Below are positions 1-9,145 of a stretch of 64,000 nucleotides of DNA, one piece after another. Below the pieces are notes generated by a model, which saw nothing but the letters and a program-made list of their open reading frames with translations, was not told where the DNA came from and did not search any database. The position numbers and the translations under genes were made by a program. Origin of the DNA: Sulfurimonas sp. RIFCSPLOWO2_12_36_12 (GTDB lineage: Bacteria > Campylobacterota > Campylobacteria > Campylobacterales > Sulfurimonadaceae); assembly GCA_001829675.1 (NCBI GenBank), contig MIBZ01000026.1:1-64000 (forward strand), written 5' to 3'. Every line of letters starts with the position of its first letter. The first letter of the stretch is position 1.

Positions 1-1
1 A

Positions 2-229
2 ACCGATATCGGTCTTGAGGCTGATATAAAGTACATCACAACGGGCGATTCTACCGTTTATGATGTTAGGGCAAAAGTTGATTACACTTTTGATTTTACT
101 CCTGCTATTCAACCTGCTTTAGAGGTAGGCTATAGAGTTCAAAAGCTAGATATTGACGAAAGCGATGTTGATGCAAAACTAGATATCGAATTCTCTGGAT
201 TTTACGCAGGTTTGATGCTTCGTTTTTAA
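2..229 (+). CDS. C-terminal end of an outer-membrane beta-barrel protein (partial)
   Basis: Only the last 75 codons lie in the window. They read as alternating polar and hydrophobic strands (TVYDVRAKVDYTFDFTP, then FSGFYAGLMLRF) and end in phenylalanine. A terminal aromatic residue is the usual BAM-recognised beta-signal of outer-membrane barrels. It resembles the small outer-membrane proteins common in Sulfurimonas-like genomes, but the family cannot be fixed from the tail. The gene converges on the GNAT gene, 5 bases away. Confidence 0.7.
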   Translation, partial: TDIGLEADIKYITTGDSTVYDVRAKVDYTFDFTPAIQPALEVGYRVQKLDIDESDVDAKLDIEFSGFYAGLMLRF

Positions 230-234
230 GCTTT

Positions 235-786
235 TCAATCCATCCATTTTCGAGGGTCGTAGCCGTCAGTCGGTCGCACAACCCTCTCTTTTGGCAGCTC
301 TTTTACCATAGTTATAACTTCGGCTTCGTCAACAGGGCTTTTTCTAAAAGAGTTTTCAACTTCTACAAATCCATGTTTTTTAAAAAAACCGACTGTTTTT
401 TCATTATTTAAAACACTAACGCTCATTCTCTCAAAAACCGCGCCAGCTTCTAAAAATAGCTGTTCCAGCATTGCAGAGCCGATGCCTTGATTTCTAAATT
501 CAGGCATAACCGCGATTGTTAAGATTGGCGTTTCCTCATCTATAAAAGCGTTTGCTTTGTCGTCCTCTTTTAAAAGTCGTATCCAAGCACCGCCTGCGAT
601 TTTATGCTCACTTAGAGCATAAAGTCCGAGATCTTTTGAGGATAATCCGTAAAATCTGCAGTAGATGTCAAGCTCCGGAAAATCTTGGAGTTTTTTGTTC
701 GCCTCATCAAGACGGTAGGCATAGTGGAGCATATCGGTTGCAATTTTTTGCTCTGAAGACCTTAGAAAATAGAGTGTTGGTTTCAT
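235..786 (-). CDS. GNAT-family N-acetyltransferase
   Basis: A 183-aa protein with the GNAT fold. The acetyl-CoA pyrophosphate-binding motif A reads RNQGIGSAML (about residues 98-107), after strand beta-4 (ILTIAVMPEF). A later segment (NEKTVGFFKKHGFVEVE) matches the beta-5/alpha-4 region of the family. It would transfer an acetyl group to an amine; the substrate cannot be told. It lies 6 bases downstream of tex on the same strand and is probably co-transcribed. Confidence 0.85.
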   Translation of the reverse strand: MKPTLYFLRSSEQKIATDMLHYAYRLDEANKKLQDFPELDIYCRFYGLSSKDLGLYALSEHKIAGGAWIRLLKEDDKANAFIDEETPILTIAVMPEFRNQGIGSAMLEQLFLEAGAVFERMSVSVLNNEKTVGFFKKHGFVEVENSFRKSPVDEAEVITMVKELPKERVVRPTDGYDPRKWMD

Positions 787-792
787 TATGTT

Positions 793-2889
793 TTATATCA
801 GACTAAGTCCGACTTTTCCTTTTTCTTCATCTATTGAGACAACCTCTATTTGAGGCAGATATTGGTTTAGAGATAAAACTTCAAGCGGATGTGAAATTTT
901 GGTCGGACTCATTTTTGAGATGTGAATCATGCCGTCATTTTTGAGCCCAATGTCCACAAATGCGCCAAAATCGGCAATATTTCTGACAACGCCTGAGACA
1001 AAACTCCCGACACTTAGCATTTTAATATCCGTTATGCCGTCCTTAAACGGGATAGGCGGCAACTCTTCTCTTGGGTCAAATCCTGGTTTTTGCAGCTCTT
1101 TGATGATGTCTTTTAGCGTCTCTTCTCCAACGCCAAGCTCCGCAGATTTTTGCTTGATATCAATAGTTGCCAAATCCAAACCGATAAGTTTTTTCGCAAC
1201 TTCATAACTCTCAGGATGAATTCCGCTGTTGTCAAAAATATTTTTACTGTTTTTGATACGGATAAATCCGACAGCCTGTTCATAAGCTTTTTTACCTAAA
1301 CCTTTTACTTTTAAGAGCTGCTCTTTAGTCTTAAACACACCGTTTTCTTCTCTAAAAGCGATGATATTTTGAGCCACTTTTGCCCCAACTCCGGCTACAT
1401 AAGCCAGAAGCGAAGCCGATGCCGAGTTTATGTCAACACCGACGCGGTTTACTAGGTCTTGCGTAACATCGGTCAGTTTTTTCTCTAAAAGTTTTTGGTC
1501 AACATCGTGCTGATACTGCCCGATACCCAAACTTTTCGGGTCTATTTTAACAAGTGCAGCCATCGGGTCTTGAAGCCTCTGCGCTATTGAGATAGCACCT
1601 CTTATTGTTACATCAAGGTTTGGATACTCCTGCGAGGCTATCTTTGAAGCGGAGTAAACTGAAGCACCGGCTTCTGATACAACCGTATAGTTTAGTTTCG
1701 CATTCTCATCTCTGTTAAGTCGTGCAAAAAACTCCTGAGTCTCCCTTGAGCCTGTTCCGTTTCCAATAGCTACGCCGGTAATGTTATACTTTTTTGTAAG
1801 AAGAAGCACCTTCTTTTTGGAGTTTTCATAATCTTTCTGAGGCTCTGTCGGGTAGATAACACACGACTCCAAATAATTTCCGTTCTCATCTATGACGGCT
1901 AGTTTGCATCCGGTTCTAAATGCGGGGTCAACTCCTAAGATAACTCTTTTAGTTACCGGCGGAGTCATAAGAAGCTGGTTTAGGTTTTTGCCAAAAACAG
2001 ATATTGCCGCTATGTCGGCTCGCTCTTTTAACTCAGAGTGCACTTCTCTCTCGATTGAGGGAAGCATAAGGCGTTTTAATCCGTCTCTGTATGCTTCAAA
2101 AAGCAGCTCTTTTGAACTTGAAGCATTGCGGGGAATTTTGTACTCTCTTATGTTTGCTTCGATTCGCTCTATATCAACGGCTATCTTTACTGATAGCTCT
2201 TTTTCGTTAACTCCGCGCATAACAGCTAAATAGCGGTGAGACGGAATGTAGGCGACTTTTTCACTTTTACCGGCAAAGTTTTTAAAAGTGCCGTTTTCGT
2301 CGAAATTCTTTGTTTTTTTAATCTCTAAAATGCCTTGGCGAAGCATATTGCTACGGATGGCTTCACGCTCGCGAGGCATATCGGCGTAACGCTCAGCTAA
2401 AATATCCTGCGCACCGGAAATGGCTTCATCTACAGAGGCAACATTGCCTTTTATAAACTCCTTGGCTTTTGCCTTAAACTCCTCAATACTCAACTGTGCT
2501 TTTTCTAAAATGTTAGCAAGCGGTGTCAGCCCATTTTCTATGGCGGTTGCGGCACGGGAGTTTTTTTTCTCTTTGTATGGACGGTAGATGTCCTCCAAAA
2601 CGCGCAAACTATCCGCTTCATCTATGCTTTTTTTGATAGCCTCGCTCAAAATTGCTCTCTCGGCGATGAGCCTTGAGACCTCCTCTTTTCGCTCTAAGAG
2701 TTTTTTGGCACTTATGTAAATTGTCTCAAACTCACGAAGCACTTCATCATCTGCTCCGCCCGTCATCTCTTTGCGGTATCGGGCTATAAAAGGAATCGTC
2801 GAACCCTCGTCAAGAAGCTTTAAAATATTTTCTATATGCTCTTTTTTTAAAGCCGTTTTTTTGGTTAGTAAATTTATTAAATTGTTAAT
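793..2889 (-). CDS. tex: Tex, S1-domain RNA-binding transcription accessory protein (probable ATT start)
   Basis: Tex acts in RNA metabolism and transcription. Visible in order: the N-terminal helical segment, a YqgF/RNase H-like domain (ILGVDPAFRTGCKLAV), helix-hairpin-helix motifs (NRVGVDINSASASLLAYVAG) and a C-terminal S1 domain (GSFVSGVVRNIADFGAFVDI). The first ATG is at 2766, but the conserved segment LLDEGSTIPFIARYRKE lies in frame upstream of it, with no ATG, GTG or TTG before the stop at 2901. I place the start at an ATT at 2889. It has AGGA 7 bases upstream, overlaps the stop of the upstream gene (ATTAA), and gives 698 aa, close to family length. A sequencing error or an internal start is the alternative. 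Confidence 0.9.
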   Translation of the reverse strand: MNNLINLLTKKTALKKEHIENILKLLDEGSTIPFIARYRKEMTGGADDEVLREFETIYISAKKLLERKEEVSRLIAERAILSEAIKKSIDEADSLRVLEDIYRPYKEKKNSRAATAIENGLTPLANILEKAQLSIEEFKAKAKEFIKGNVASVDEAISGAQDILAERYADMPREREAIRSNMLRQGILEIKKTKNFDENGTFKNFAGKSEKVAYIPSHRYLAVMRGVNEKELSVKIAVDIERIEANIREYKIPRNASSSKELLFEAYRDGLKRLMLPSIEREVHSELKERADIAAISVFGKNLNQLLMTPPVTKRVILGVDPAFRTGCKLAVIDENGNYLESCVIYPTEPQKDYENSKKKVLLLTKKYNITGVAIGNGTGSRETQEFFARLNRDENAKLNYTVVSEAGASVYSASKIASQEYPNLDVTIRGAISIAQRLQDPMAALVKIDPKSLGIGQYQHDVDQKLLEKKLTDVTQDLVNRVGVDINSASASLLAYVAGVGAKVAQNIIAFREENGVFKTKEQLLKVKGLGKKAYEQAVGFIRIKNSKNIFDNSGIHPESYEVAKKLIGLDLATIDIKQKSAELGVGEETLKDIIKELQKPGFDPREELPPIPFKDGITDIKMLSVGSFVSGVVRNIADFGAFVDIGLKNDGMIHISKMSPTKISHPLEVLSLNQYLPQIEVVSIDEEKGKVGLSLI

Positions 2890-3799
2890 ATTTTTTTCCT
2901 ACGCACTCAATAAAATCTTTTTCGCTCAAATCTTCCACAAGCGTTTTAAAATTTTTAAGAGCAAACAGTTTTACATCTTCGCTTTTAAGGGCTTTTAGCT
3001 CGTTTGAGAAACCGCCCTTTGAGATAATTACGGAGATATCCGGCGTAAGCTCTGCCGCATCACACTGCTCTTTTAATCTTGTAAGTTCACTCTTTTTTGC
3101 TTTGGAATTTGAGTATTTGCAAATTCCCGCAATGATTTTTCCAGAAGCGGTTTTTGCCAGAATGTCTATCTGTGTATTTCTGTCCCAATAGCTTCCTATC
3201 TCTGCGATAGGGTCATCTTTGAAGCTTTTTTTCATAACTTCCATTGAGAGCTTTTTAAAAGTAAGCTCGTAAAACTCGCTCTTGCGGTTATTAAACTGCT
3301 CTTTTGCCTCTTTGTAATCACCCTCTTTTATGGTTTTAAAAAACGGAGAAACAAATGCAAACCAAAAACGCATAAAAGGGGTGTTGAAATTTAGCTTCTC
3401 ATCAATCTTTTCATCTGAATCAGGCGGAGATTCTAGCGGAAATTCAGTTTTTAGGAGATTTTTACTGCAAAGTGCGTCAATGGCATTTTCGCCCTCATTT
3501 CTTGATATGCGAGCTCTCTTTAGCGCAGAGTGAACTCTCCCATCCCCCATTGCAACGGCACTAAGAAGTGAGTGACTCACTTTGTCGCTCTGCGTAATCT
3601 TTGTAATATCACCGTGAATGTAGGTATAGTTTTTTAAAACCTTGCTCTCTATAAGCTCCTCAAGGCTCTTAGTCATATCAACACTCCAGCTTGTCCCGCC
3701 AAAAACAGAAAAATACTCTATCGCCTGCTCAAGCTCTTGCGGCTTATTTTGAAAACAAAAAGAGCGAAACTGCTCTAAAAATGTGGGATATTTTGCCAT
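2885..3799 (-). CDS. DUF234-domain protein (C-terminal region of ATPase/DUF234 families)
   Basis: A 304-aa protein. The C-terminal half has the DUF234 pattern, a restriction-endonuclease-like fold: SYWDRNTQIDILAKTASGKI, then GICKYSNSKAKKSEL. This matches the E/D...D...(E/C)xK nuclease-like core, with C at the usual acidic position. DUF234 is normally fused to an N-terminal P-loop ATPase, which is absent here. The N-terminal half is helical with a winged-helix look. Its stop overlaps the proposed ATT start of tex, so the two are likely translationally coupled. Function unknown. Confidence 0.75.
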   Translation of the reverse strand: MAKYPTFLEQFRSFCFQNKPQELEQAIEYFSVFGGTSWSVDMTKSLEELIESKVLKNYTYIHGDITKITQSDKVSHSLLSAVAMGDGRVHSALKRARISRNEGENAIDALCSKNLLKTEFPLESPPDSDEKIDEKLNFNTPFMRFWFAFVSPFFKTIKEGDYKEAKEQFNNRKSEFYELTFKKLSMEVMKKSFKDDPIAEIGSYWDRNTQIDILAKTASGKIIAGICKYSNSKAKKSELTRLKEQCDAAELTPDISVIISKGGFSNELKALKSEDVKLFALKNFKTLVEDLSEKDFIECVGKKY

Positions 3800-3860
3800 G
3801 AGAAAGCCTTTGGTTGGTTTTTGAAATTATACTTGAATTATGCGTAAATACGAGTTAGAT

Positions 3861-3885
3861 TGGATGTAATTCTTTATTACATCTA
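3861..3885 (-). terminator. Possible terminator hairpin after the autotransporter gene
   Basis: Positions 3861-3870 pair with 3876-3885 over 10 bases (one G-U type pair) around a 5-base loop, just after the autotransporter stop codon. There is no clear U-run, so the call is weak. Confidence 0.35.
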
Positions 3886-3890
3886 ATTTA

Positions 3891-5864
3891 TTAAAACGCC
3901 ACCGTATAATTAAATCCGCTCCAAAATTGGGGGTCTGCTCCTTTGGTTGAAGCGTTTAATGTTAAAGTAAATCTTCCTATGTCGAATGTGCTTTCAATTC
4001 CAAGAGTTGCTCTCATCCAATCTCTTTTATACTTTTCCCCATTTATTTGAAATGATTGCAAACCAATCAACTCCCCACTTATACCATTAGCTTCTTTATC
4101 TGTTCTATGAACCCCTTCTAAAGTTGTTATAAGTCTATTGTCTTCATTGAGTTGAAAGTTGGAATCAATACCGTATCGATAATCGGTTACACTCTCTTTA
4201 TATGCATCAAATTGTGCTGGAAATCCTCCGCTTATTTCAGTATATCCATCTGTTTTTAATTTAATATGATTGTATTCTACATAAGGGTGAAATAAGTCTT
4301 CTTTTGCATGCCATTGAAGTCTTGCTCTAAAAGCCTCTATTTTTTGATCTGTGCCGGCATAAGAGGCATCTAAGTTGCCGGCATTTTCATACCCTCGTTT
4401 GATGTCAAAATCATTTTTACCATAAAGATAAGTCAAAGTAGCATACAGAGGTATTTGTGTGAGAAATTTTATGTCTGTATCAATAGCTACATAATACCCG
4501 TCTGCCTCACTTTTACCGTTATACAAAAGATCGCTCTCCCCACTAGTTCTTCCATAAGCAATACTGTATTTTATATCTTGATTATAACTATATCCCACGC
4601 CGATTTCGGCAAGATAAAAATCGTCTTTGGAGTCATATCGTTTATCACGAATATAATCTCCTGCAAGCCACATATAGTATTTGTCATCTATTGCTCTGTT
4701 TGCTCCAGGGTGTCCATGTGCTCCATGTAGTGCAGTTTGAGCTAGATTTATCCCTTGCGTAGTCATATTACTAACACTTGCAATAGAGTTTATTAAAGTG
4801 GTAAGACCTATAAGTCCGCTCCCACCTCTTGCAATAAAAGCTTCCAGCCCATTAGATGAACTACCATACCCAACGACTACATTTCCATCGTCACTAACTC
4901 CGGTTGCACCGAGACCACTCCAGCCTGTTAAGGTATAACCATCCTCCGCTAACCATTCGTTCAAAGATTGCATACCTGTCGCTTGTGTCCAGCGAAATGC
5001 TTCTCTTCCGCTCCCTGTAGTGCCATCACCTACAACTACACTTCCATCGGCATTGACTCCTACGGCATAACTATTAAAAGCACCGCCTGCTAAATCTCCA
5101 AGACCAATCATACCTGCTTCTGTCCAGCGAAATGCTTCATACCCATTCTCTGAATGACTCTCTCCAACAACTACGCTTCCATCAGCGCTAACGGCATATG
5201 CTGCACTATAAAAAGTACCGCCTGCCAAATCTCCAATACCAACCATTTCATCTGCCTGCGTCCAGCGAAATGCTTCGTCTCCATTGGCAGAGTCACCATA
5301 CCCGACAACTACGCTTCCATCAGCACTGACACTGGAGGCATAGCTATAAGAACCGCCGCCTGCTAAATACCCAAGACCAAGCATGTTATCTGCTTGTGTC
5401 CAGCGAAAGGCTTCGTCTCCCATAGCAGAATCGCCATGTCCAACAATTACGCTTCCATCAGCACTAACATCAAAAGCATAACTATAAGAGCCGCCTGCCA
5501 GACTTCCAAGACCAACCATACCTGCTTCTGTCCAGCGAAAGGCTTCATCTCCATCAGTTGAACGGCTATATCCTACTACTACGCTTCCATCAGCATTCGC
5601 GCTAAAAGCCTCACTCTTAAAAATCCCACCTGCTAAATCTCCAAGACCAATCATACCTGCTTCTGTCCAGCGAAAGGCTTCATCTCCATCGGCTGAACGG
5701 CTATATCCTACCACTACGCTTCCATCGGCGCTTATAGCATAAGCCTCACTCTTAAAAATCCCACCTGTTAAATCCCCAAGACCATTTATAGAAGCACTGT
5801 AGAGATGTGAAGATGAGAGTAGTAATAGTGAAGCTGCTGCCGATATTTTTGATTTATTTTTCAT
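3891..5864 (-). CDS. HAF-repeat autotransporter
   Basis: A 657-aa type V secreted surface protein. Residues 1-23 form a signal peptide (basic start, then AAASLLLLSSSHLYSA). The passenger, about 27-345, has six near-identical units of about 46 residues. Each runs G(L/I)G(D/S/Y)L(A/T)GG, then ADGSVVVG, then DEAFRWT(E/Q)A. A seventh, divergent unit follows (DDGNVVVGYGSSSNGLEAF). These are HAF extracellular repeats. The last 260 residues form an autotransporter beta-barrel (YMWLAGDYIRDKRY ... WSGFNYTVAF) ending in phenylalanine. AAAGAGG lies 9 bases before the ATG. Adhesion or surface display is inferred. The strong DNA repetition makes repeat-number variation likely. Confidence 0.9.
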   Translation of the reverse strand: MKNKSKISAAASLLLLSSSHLYSASINGLGDLTGGIFKSEAYAISADGSVVVGYSRSADGDEAFRWTEAGMIGLGDLAGGIFKSEAFSANADGSVVVGYSRSTDGDEAFRWTEAGMVGLGSLAGGSYSYAFDVSADGSVIVGHGDSAMGDEAFRWTQADNMLGLGYLAGGGSYSYASSVSADGSVVVGYGDSANGDEAFRWTQADEMVGIGDLAGGTFYSAAYAVSADGSVVVGESHSENGYEAFRWTEAGMIGLGDLAGGAFNSYAVGVNADGSVVVGDGTTGSGREAFRWTQATGMQSLNEWLAEDGYTLTGWSGLGATGVSDDGNVVVGYGSSSNGLEAFIARGGSGLIGLTTLINSIASVSNMTTQGINLAQTALHGAHGHPGANRAIDDKYYMWLAGDYIRDKRYDSKDDFYLAEIGVGYSYNQDIKYSIAYGRTSGESDLLYNGKSEADGYYVAIDTDIKFLTQIPLYATLTYLYGKNDFDIKRGYENAGNLDASYAGTDQKIEAFRARLQWHAKEDLFHPYVEYNHIKLKTDGYTEISGGFPAQFDAYKESVTDYRYGIDSNFQLNEDNRLITTLEGVHRTDKEANGISGELIGLQSFQINGEKYKRDWMRATLGIESTFDIGRFTLTLNASTKGADPQFWSGFNYTVAF

Positions 5865-6057
5865 TTTTTCTATCCTCTTTAAATTATAAAAATCGAAACA
5901 AATTTTTATATCCGTTTCTTAAATATCTTTTTAACACCAAAATAATCATATATTTGCATAATCTTTAATACTATCAAATAAATAATGATAATTCCCTGAA
6001 ATATTCACAAGACATAATGGTATATAATGGGGAAAAAAATTGAAACAGCATATTTGC

Positions 6058-6086
6058 TTGACAAAATAATGAATGTAGTATATACT
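6058..6086 (+). promoter_or_regulatory. vapBC promoter with palindromic operator
   Basis: TTGACA at 6058-6063, a 17-base spacer, and TATACT at 6081-6086. The -10 is embedded in the perfect palindrome AGTATATACT (6077-6086). GTATAC-type palindromes over the promoter are typical of VapBC autorepression, so this is probably the operator. Confidence 0.75.
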
Positions 6087-6114
6087 TTAAAATATATATT
6101 TAAAAGGATTTAAC

Positions 6115-6354
6115 ATGACAGCGGTAGCCAAATTATTTAAAAATGGTCAGAGCCAAGCAGTTAGATTGCCAAAAGAGTTTCGTTTTGAAAATCAAGAGGA
6201 GCTCTTTATAAAAAAAATTGAAGATGGCGTTATATTGATGCCAAAACATGATAAAAGCGTATGGGATCATATGTTTGAAAGATTAAATGAGTTTTCAGAT
6301 GATTTTATGCTAACAAGAGAGCAACCTGCACAAGAGAGAGAGGGTCTGTTTTGA
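6115..6354 (+). CDS. vapB: VapB-type antitoxin (AbrB/SpoVT fold)
   Basis: A 79-aa protein with the swapped-hairpin AbrB signature at its start (VAKLFKNGQSQAVRLPKEFRF), as in VapB/VagC antitoxins. The C-terminal part (about residues 45-79) is the expected toxin-wrapping tail. It should neutralise the PIN toxin encoded next and, with it, repress the promoter at 6058-6086. AAAAGG precedes the ATG by 8 bases. Confidence 0.9.
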   Translation: MTAVAKLFKNGQSQAVRLPKEFRFENQEELFIKKIEDGVILMPKHDKSVWDHMFERLNEFSDDFMLTREQPAQEREGLF

Positions 6355-6752
6355 GCAGATGTATGCTAGATACGAATATTTGTATATATATTATTAAAAA
6401 TAAGCCAAGCAGCGTAAGAGAGAAGCTTAGAGAGTTTGATATCGGGGATTTGGCAATTTCAACAATAACCGTAAGCGAGCTTTATTATGGAGTGTATAAG
6501 AGTCAATATATTGAAAAAAATCTCCTAGCACTCGAGCACTTTTTAAAACCTTTTGATATTTTGGAGTATGATTTTAAAGCATCGATTGAGTATGGAAAAA
6601 TGAGAGCTCAGCTCGAAAAAAAAGGAGAGGTAATAGGCGGGCTTGATATGATGATAGCTGCACATGCGCTTTCACAAAATATGATACTTATTACCAACAA
6701 TACAAAAGAGTTTAAGAGGGTTGAAAATATAAAACTTGATAATTGGGTATAA
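6351..6752 (+). CDS. vapC: VapC-type PIN-domain ribonuclease toxin
   Basis: A PIN-domain toxin with the acidic catalytic set: D near the start (MLDTNICIYII), E in STITVSELYYGV, D in GGLDMMIAAHAL and N/D near ITNNTKEF. VapC toxins cleave tRNA or rRNA to arrest growth. The longest reading starts at a TTG (6351) that overlaps the vapB stop; an ATG at 6363 fits the usual VapC N-terminus better. Length (about 130 aa) is normal. Overlap with vapB implies coupled translation. Confidence 0.9.
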   Translation: MSRCMLDTNICIYIIKNKPSSVREKLREFDIGDLAISTITVSELYYGVYKSQYIEKNLLALEHFLKPFDILEYDFKASIEYGKMRAQLEKKGEVIGGLDMMIAAHALSQNMILITNNTKEFKRVENIKLDNWV

Positions 6753-6826
6753 AAAAACTGCCCATTGTATCGTTGTACAAGAACTCTATTAAGCTTATAG
6801 TGGTAAAATCTCGTCTTTATTTATCT

Positions 6827-6902
6827 CTCCTCATCGCTTAACAGGATAAAGCAGTCCCCTCCTAAGGGATAGCTCGAGGTTCGATTCCTCGTGGGGAGAC
6901 CA
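6827..6902 (+). tRNA. tRNA-Arg (anticodon CCT)
   Basis: Folded by hand. Acceptor CTCCTCA (6827-6833) pairs with TGGGGAG (6892-6898) with one U-G pair. The D stem is GCTT/AAGC. The anticodon stem GTCCC/GGGAT encloses loop CTCCTAA with anticodon CCT, reading AGG. The T stem CGAGG/CCTCG encloses TTCGATT. The discriminator is A and CCA is encoded (6900-6902). The variable region is four bases. The 3' end lies 1 base from the stop codon of the convergent EF-hand-like gene. Confidence 0.93.
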
Positions 6903-6903
6903 C

Positions 6904-7869
6904 TTACACTATCTTCAAAAACTCATTCAGCGGCGAAGAGTCCAGCGGTTTGTTTACCTCTTTGTTCTTTCGTGCGAAATCTATTTGAGACATTACTCCG
7001 CTTGTTCCGTCTTCATTAAGAAAAAGTCCGTTTGCTCTTATGCGCCCGAGTGTCTCGTTTTTCTCATTTTTAATATCAAACTGCCCGCTTGTATTGCCAA
7101 GATAAATAGCGCCTATACCGACTTCTCCAAGGGTAACAAGACGCTCTTCATCACTGTTTTTTACCCAGATACGAAGAGAGTCTAAAATCGGGTCATTTTC
7201 ATCTATCCAGTTATTGTTGTCGCTGTCATACCTCTTTAAATCTGCAAACCCGTTTCCGTTTTGCATGCCAAAGAGTTCAAGCCCGTCATCGATTTTATTG
7301 TTTTTATTTTTATCAAGCGCTAAAAAACCGCTTCCGCCCTTAAGCATCGATATCTGGTCGCACTCGCCGTCTGCATCTATATCAAAAGAGAAGTTTTGAG
7401 TATCAAGGCTGGGCAACTCCCCGTCAAAGTTAAGAACCAGAGGGTCATAAAACTGCTGTCTTATAATCTCATTGTTTGAAACAAAAGAGTGTGACATCGA
7501 GATATCGATATTTATCTCAATTTTTTTGCAAGATGTTTGAATAAAACCGCTCATGCTGACATCGAGTTTTTGCGACTCTTTGTACTCTTTGTGCACTGAG
7601 ACCTCGCGGCTTGTTAACCCGCTTACATCCATCTCTTTAAACTTATAATACTCTTTTGAATAATCTTTCATGTTTAGCGCAGACATAAGCTGTCCAATCA
7701 GCTCAAACTCAAGCCGTTTGCAAAATTCAACCTGCCTGTCCAGAGCCTCTGCCTCTTCTAGGCGTTTGGTATTTTGAGACTCCAGCTCACCAACGAAAGT
7801 TGTGATTGTGGTGCTGCTGCTCTTTGATGATTCAGAGTGAAGATTAAGTGCAAAATTCTCTATTTTCAT
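6904..7869 (-). CDS. Protein with EF-hand-like calcium-binding loops, unknown function
   Basis: About 321 aa; I chose the ATG at 7869 because AGGAG lies just upstream, though an in-frame ATG exists at 7893. The middle carries aspartate-rich loops: DIDADGECD, DKNKNNKIDDGLELFG, DSDNNNWIDENDP, then SLRIWV and IYLGN. This D-x-D-x-D/N pattern recurs in RTX-like and dockerin-like calcium-binding proteins and in uncharacterised proteobacterial proteins. No signal peptide or membrane segment is visible. The N-terminal third is Ser/Thr-rich, then helical. Role unknown. Confidence 0.75.
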   Translation of the reverse strand: MKIENFALNLHSESSKSSSTTITTFVGELESQNTKRLEEAEALDRQVEFCKRLEFELIGQLMSALNMKDYSKEYYKFKEMDVSGLTSREVSVHKEYKESQKLDVSMSGFIQTSCKKIEINIDISMSHSFVSNNEIIRQQFYDPLVLNFDGELPSLDTQNFSFDIDADGECDQISMLKGGSGFLALDKNKNNKIDDGLELFGMQNGNGFADLKRYDSDNNNWIDENDPILDSLRIWVKNSDEERLVTLGEVGIGAIYLGNTSGQFDIKNEKNETLGRIRANGLFLNEDGTSGVMSQIDFARKNKEVNKPLDSSPLNEFLKIV

Positions 7870-7933
7870 AACTTCTCCTTTATATGTGTACAAAAGTTAA
7901 GATAAAAAATGTGGAGCAAAACTTATTCCATTG

Positions 7934-9145
7934 CTATTCATACCTAAGTGCATCGATAGGATTTAGACGAGCCGCTTTTCGTGCCGGAAAATAGCCAAAA
8001 ACTATCCCCACTAAGGTAGAAAATAAAAAAGCGATGATAACGATAAGGGTGTTGAAAATCAGAGGAAGTTCAAAGAATAGACTGATTCCGACTCCAACGC
8101 TGACCCCCAAAACGATACCGATGATTCCGCCGAGTGAAGCAAGAACTATCGCCTCAACCAAAAACTGAAGTAGAACCTCCCTCTCCATTGCACCGATAGC
8201 AAGGCGTATCCCGATTTCACGAGTTCGCTCTGTCACTGAAACAAGCATGATATTCATAATCCCTATACCGCCTACAAGCAGACTGATAGCCGCAACGGCT
8301 CCGAGCAAAATTGTCAGCATCTGTGTCGTGGATGAAAGTGTTTGAACCATCTCTCGCATATCGTGTACATGGAAATCGTTATCTTCATTAAGAGAAATAC
8401 GGCGGCGTTCCTGCATAAGAAGTGTTGTAGAGGATTTTACATCTTCTATTACCGATGAACTATTTGCCGAAATCATAATTCTGGCAATATCCTGATTTCC
8501 GCTGATACGGCGTTGAAACATCCGAATAGGGGTAACTACAATATCATCTTGATCCATCCCGAACATCGCCGCACCTTTGGACTCAAGCAGCCCTATAACT
8601 TCGCAAGAAAAGTTTTCCAACCGCAGCGAAGTTCCTATCGGATTTTGCTCTGCGTAAAGCTCTTTTTTTACACTCGCTCCGATAACACATACCGTTTTCC
8701 CGCCTCGAAGTTCAGCCTCGCTGAAATTTCTCCCCGACGCAAAAACCCAATCTTTGACGATAAAATAGTCGTTATCGCTACCTTCAACGGTTGTTGAGTA
8801 GTTTTGATTGCCGTAAACTGCGCGAATCGTGCTTGAACCTACAGGTGCCGCACCGCGAATATTTCCTATCTCCTTTTTTATCGCCTCAACATCGCTGTGT
8901 GTAAATCGTTTTGCCGTAAGGTTGCTGCTCGGCGGTCCTTTGCGTTCCTGCCCCGGAATTACCATGAGCATATTCGTACCCAGTTTTGATATGCTTTGCG
9001 TTACATAAGCGGTTGTTGCATCGCCCAACATTACCATGGCAATAACAGATGCTATCCCTATGACGATTCCAAGCGTTGTCAAAGCCGACCTCATGGCACT
9101 TCTGCGGATTTCTCTAAGTGCCAGTAAAAAAGCGTTCCAAATCAT
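7934..9145 (-). CDS. macB: MacB-type ABC transporter permease
   Basis: A 403-aa FtsX/MacB-fold permease. The first membrane helix follows ALREIRRSAMRSALTTLGI; a large periplasmic domain spans about residues 45-270; three more helices end the protein, with the family's ERTREIGIRLAIGA coupling motif before the second. In E. coli MacB this domain is fused to the ATPase; here they are separate overlapping genes (9142-9145). With the adaptor and outer-membrane genes upstream it should form a tripartite efflux or secretion pump; the substrate is unknown. It is the last gene of the operon. Confidence 0.92.
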   Translation of the reverse strand: MIWNAFLLALREIRRSAMRSALTTLGIVIGIASVIAMVMLGDATTAYVTQSISKLGTNMLMVIPGQERKGPPSSNLTAKRFTHSDVEAIKKEIGNIRGAAPVGSSTIRAVYGNQNYSTTVEGSDNDYFIVKDWVFASGRNFSEAELRGGKTVCVIGASVKKELYAEQNPIGTSLRLENFSCEVIGLLESKGAAMFGMDQDDIVVTPIRMFQRRISGNQDIARIMISANSSSVIEDVKSSTTLLMQERRRISLNEDNDFHVHDMREMVQTLSSTTQMLTILLGAVAAISLLVGGIGIMNIMLVSVTERTREIGIRLAIGAMEREVLLQFLVEAIVLASLGGIIGIVLGVSVGVGISLFFELPLIFNTLIVIIAFLFSTLVGIVFGYFPARKAARLNPIDALRYE

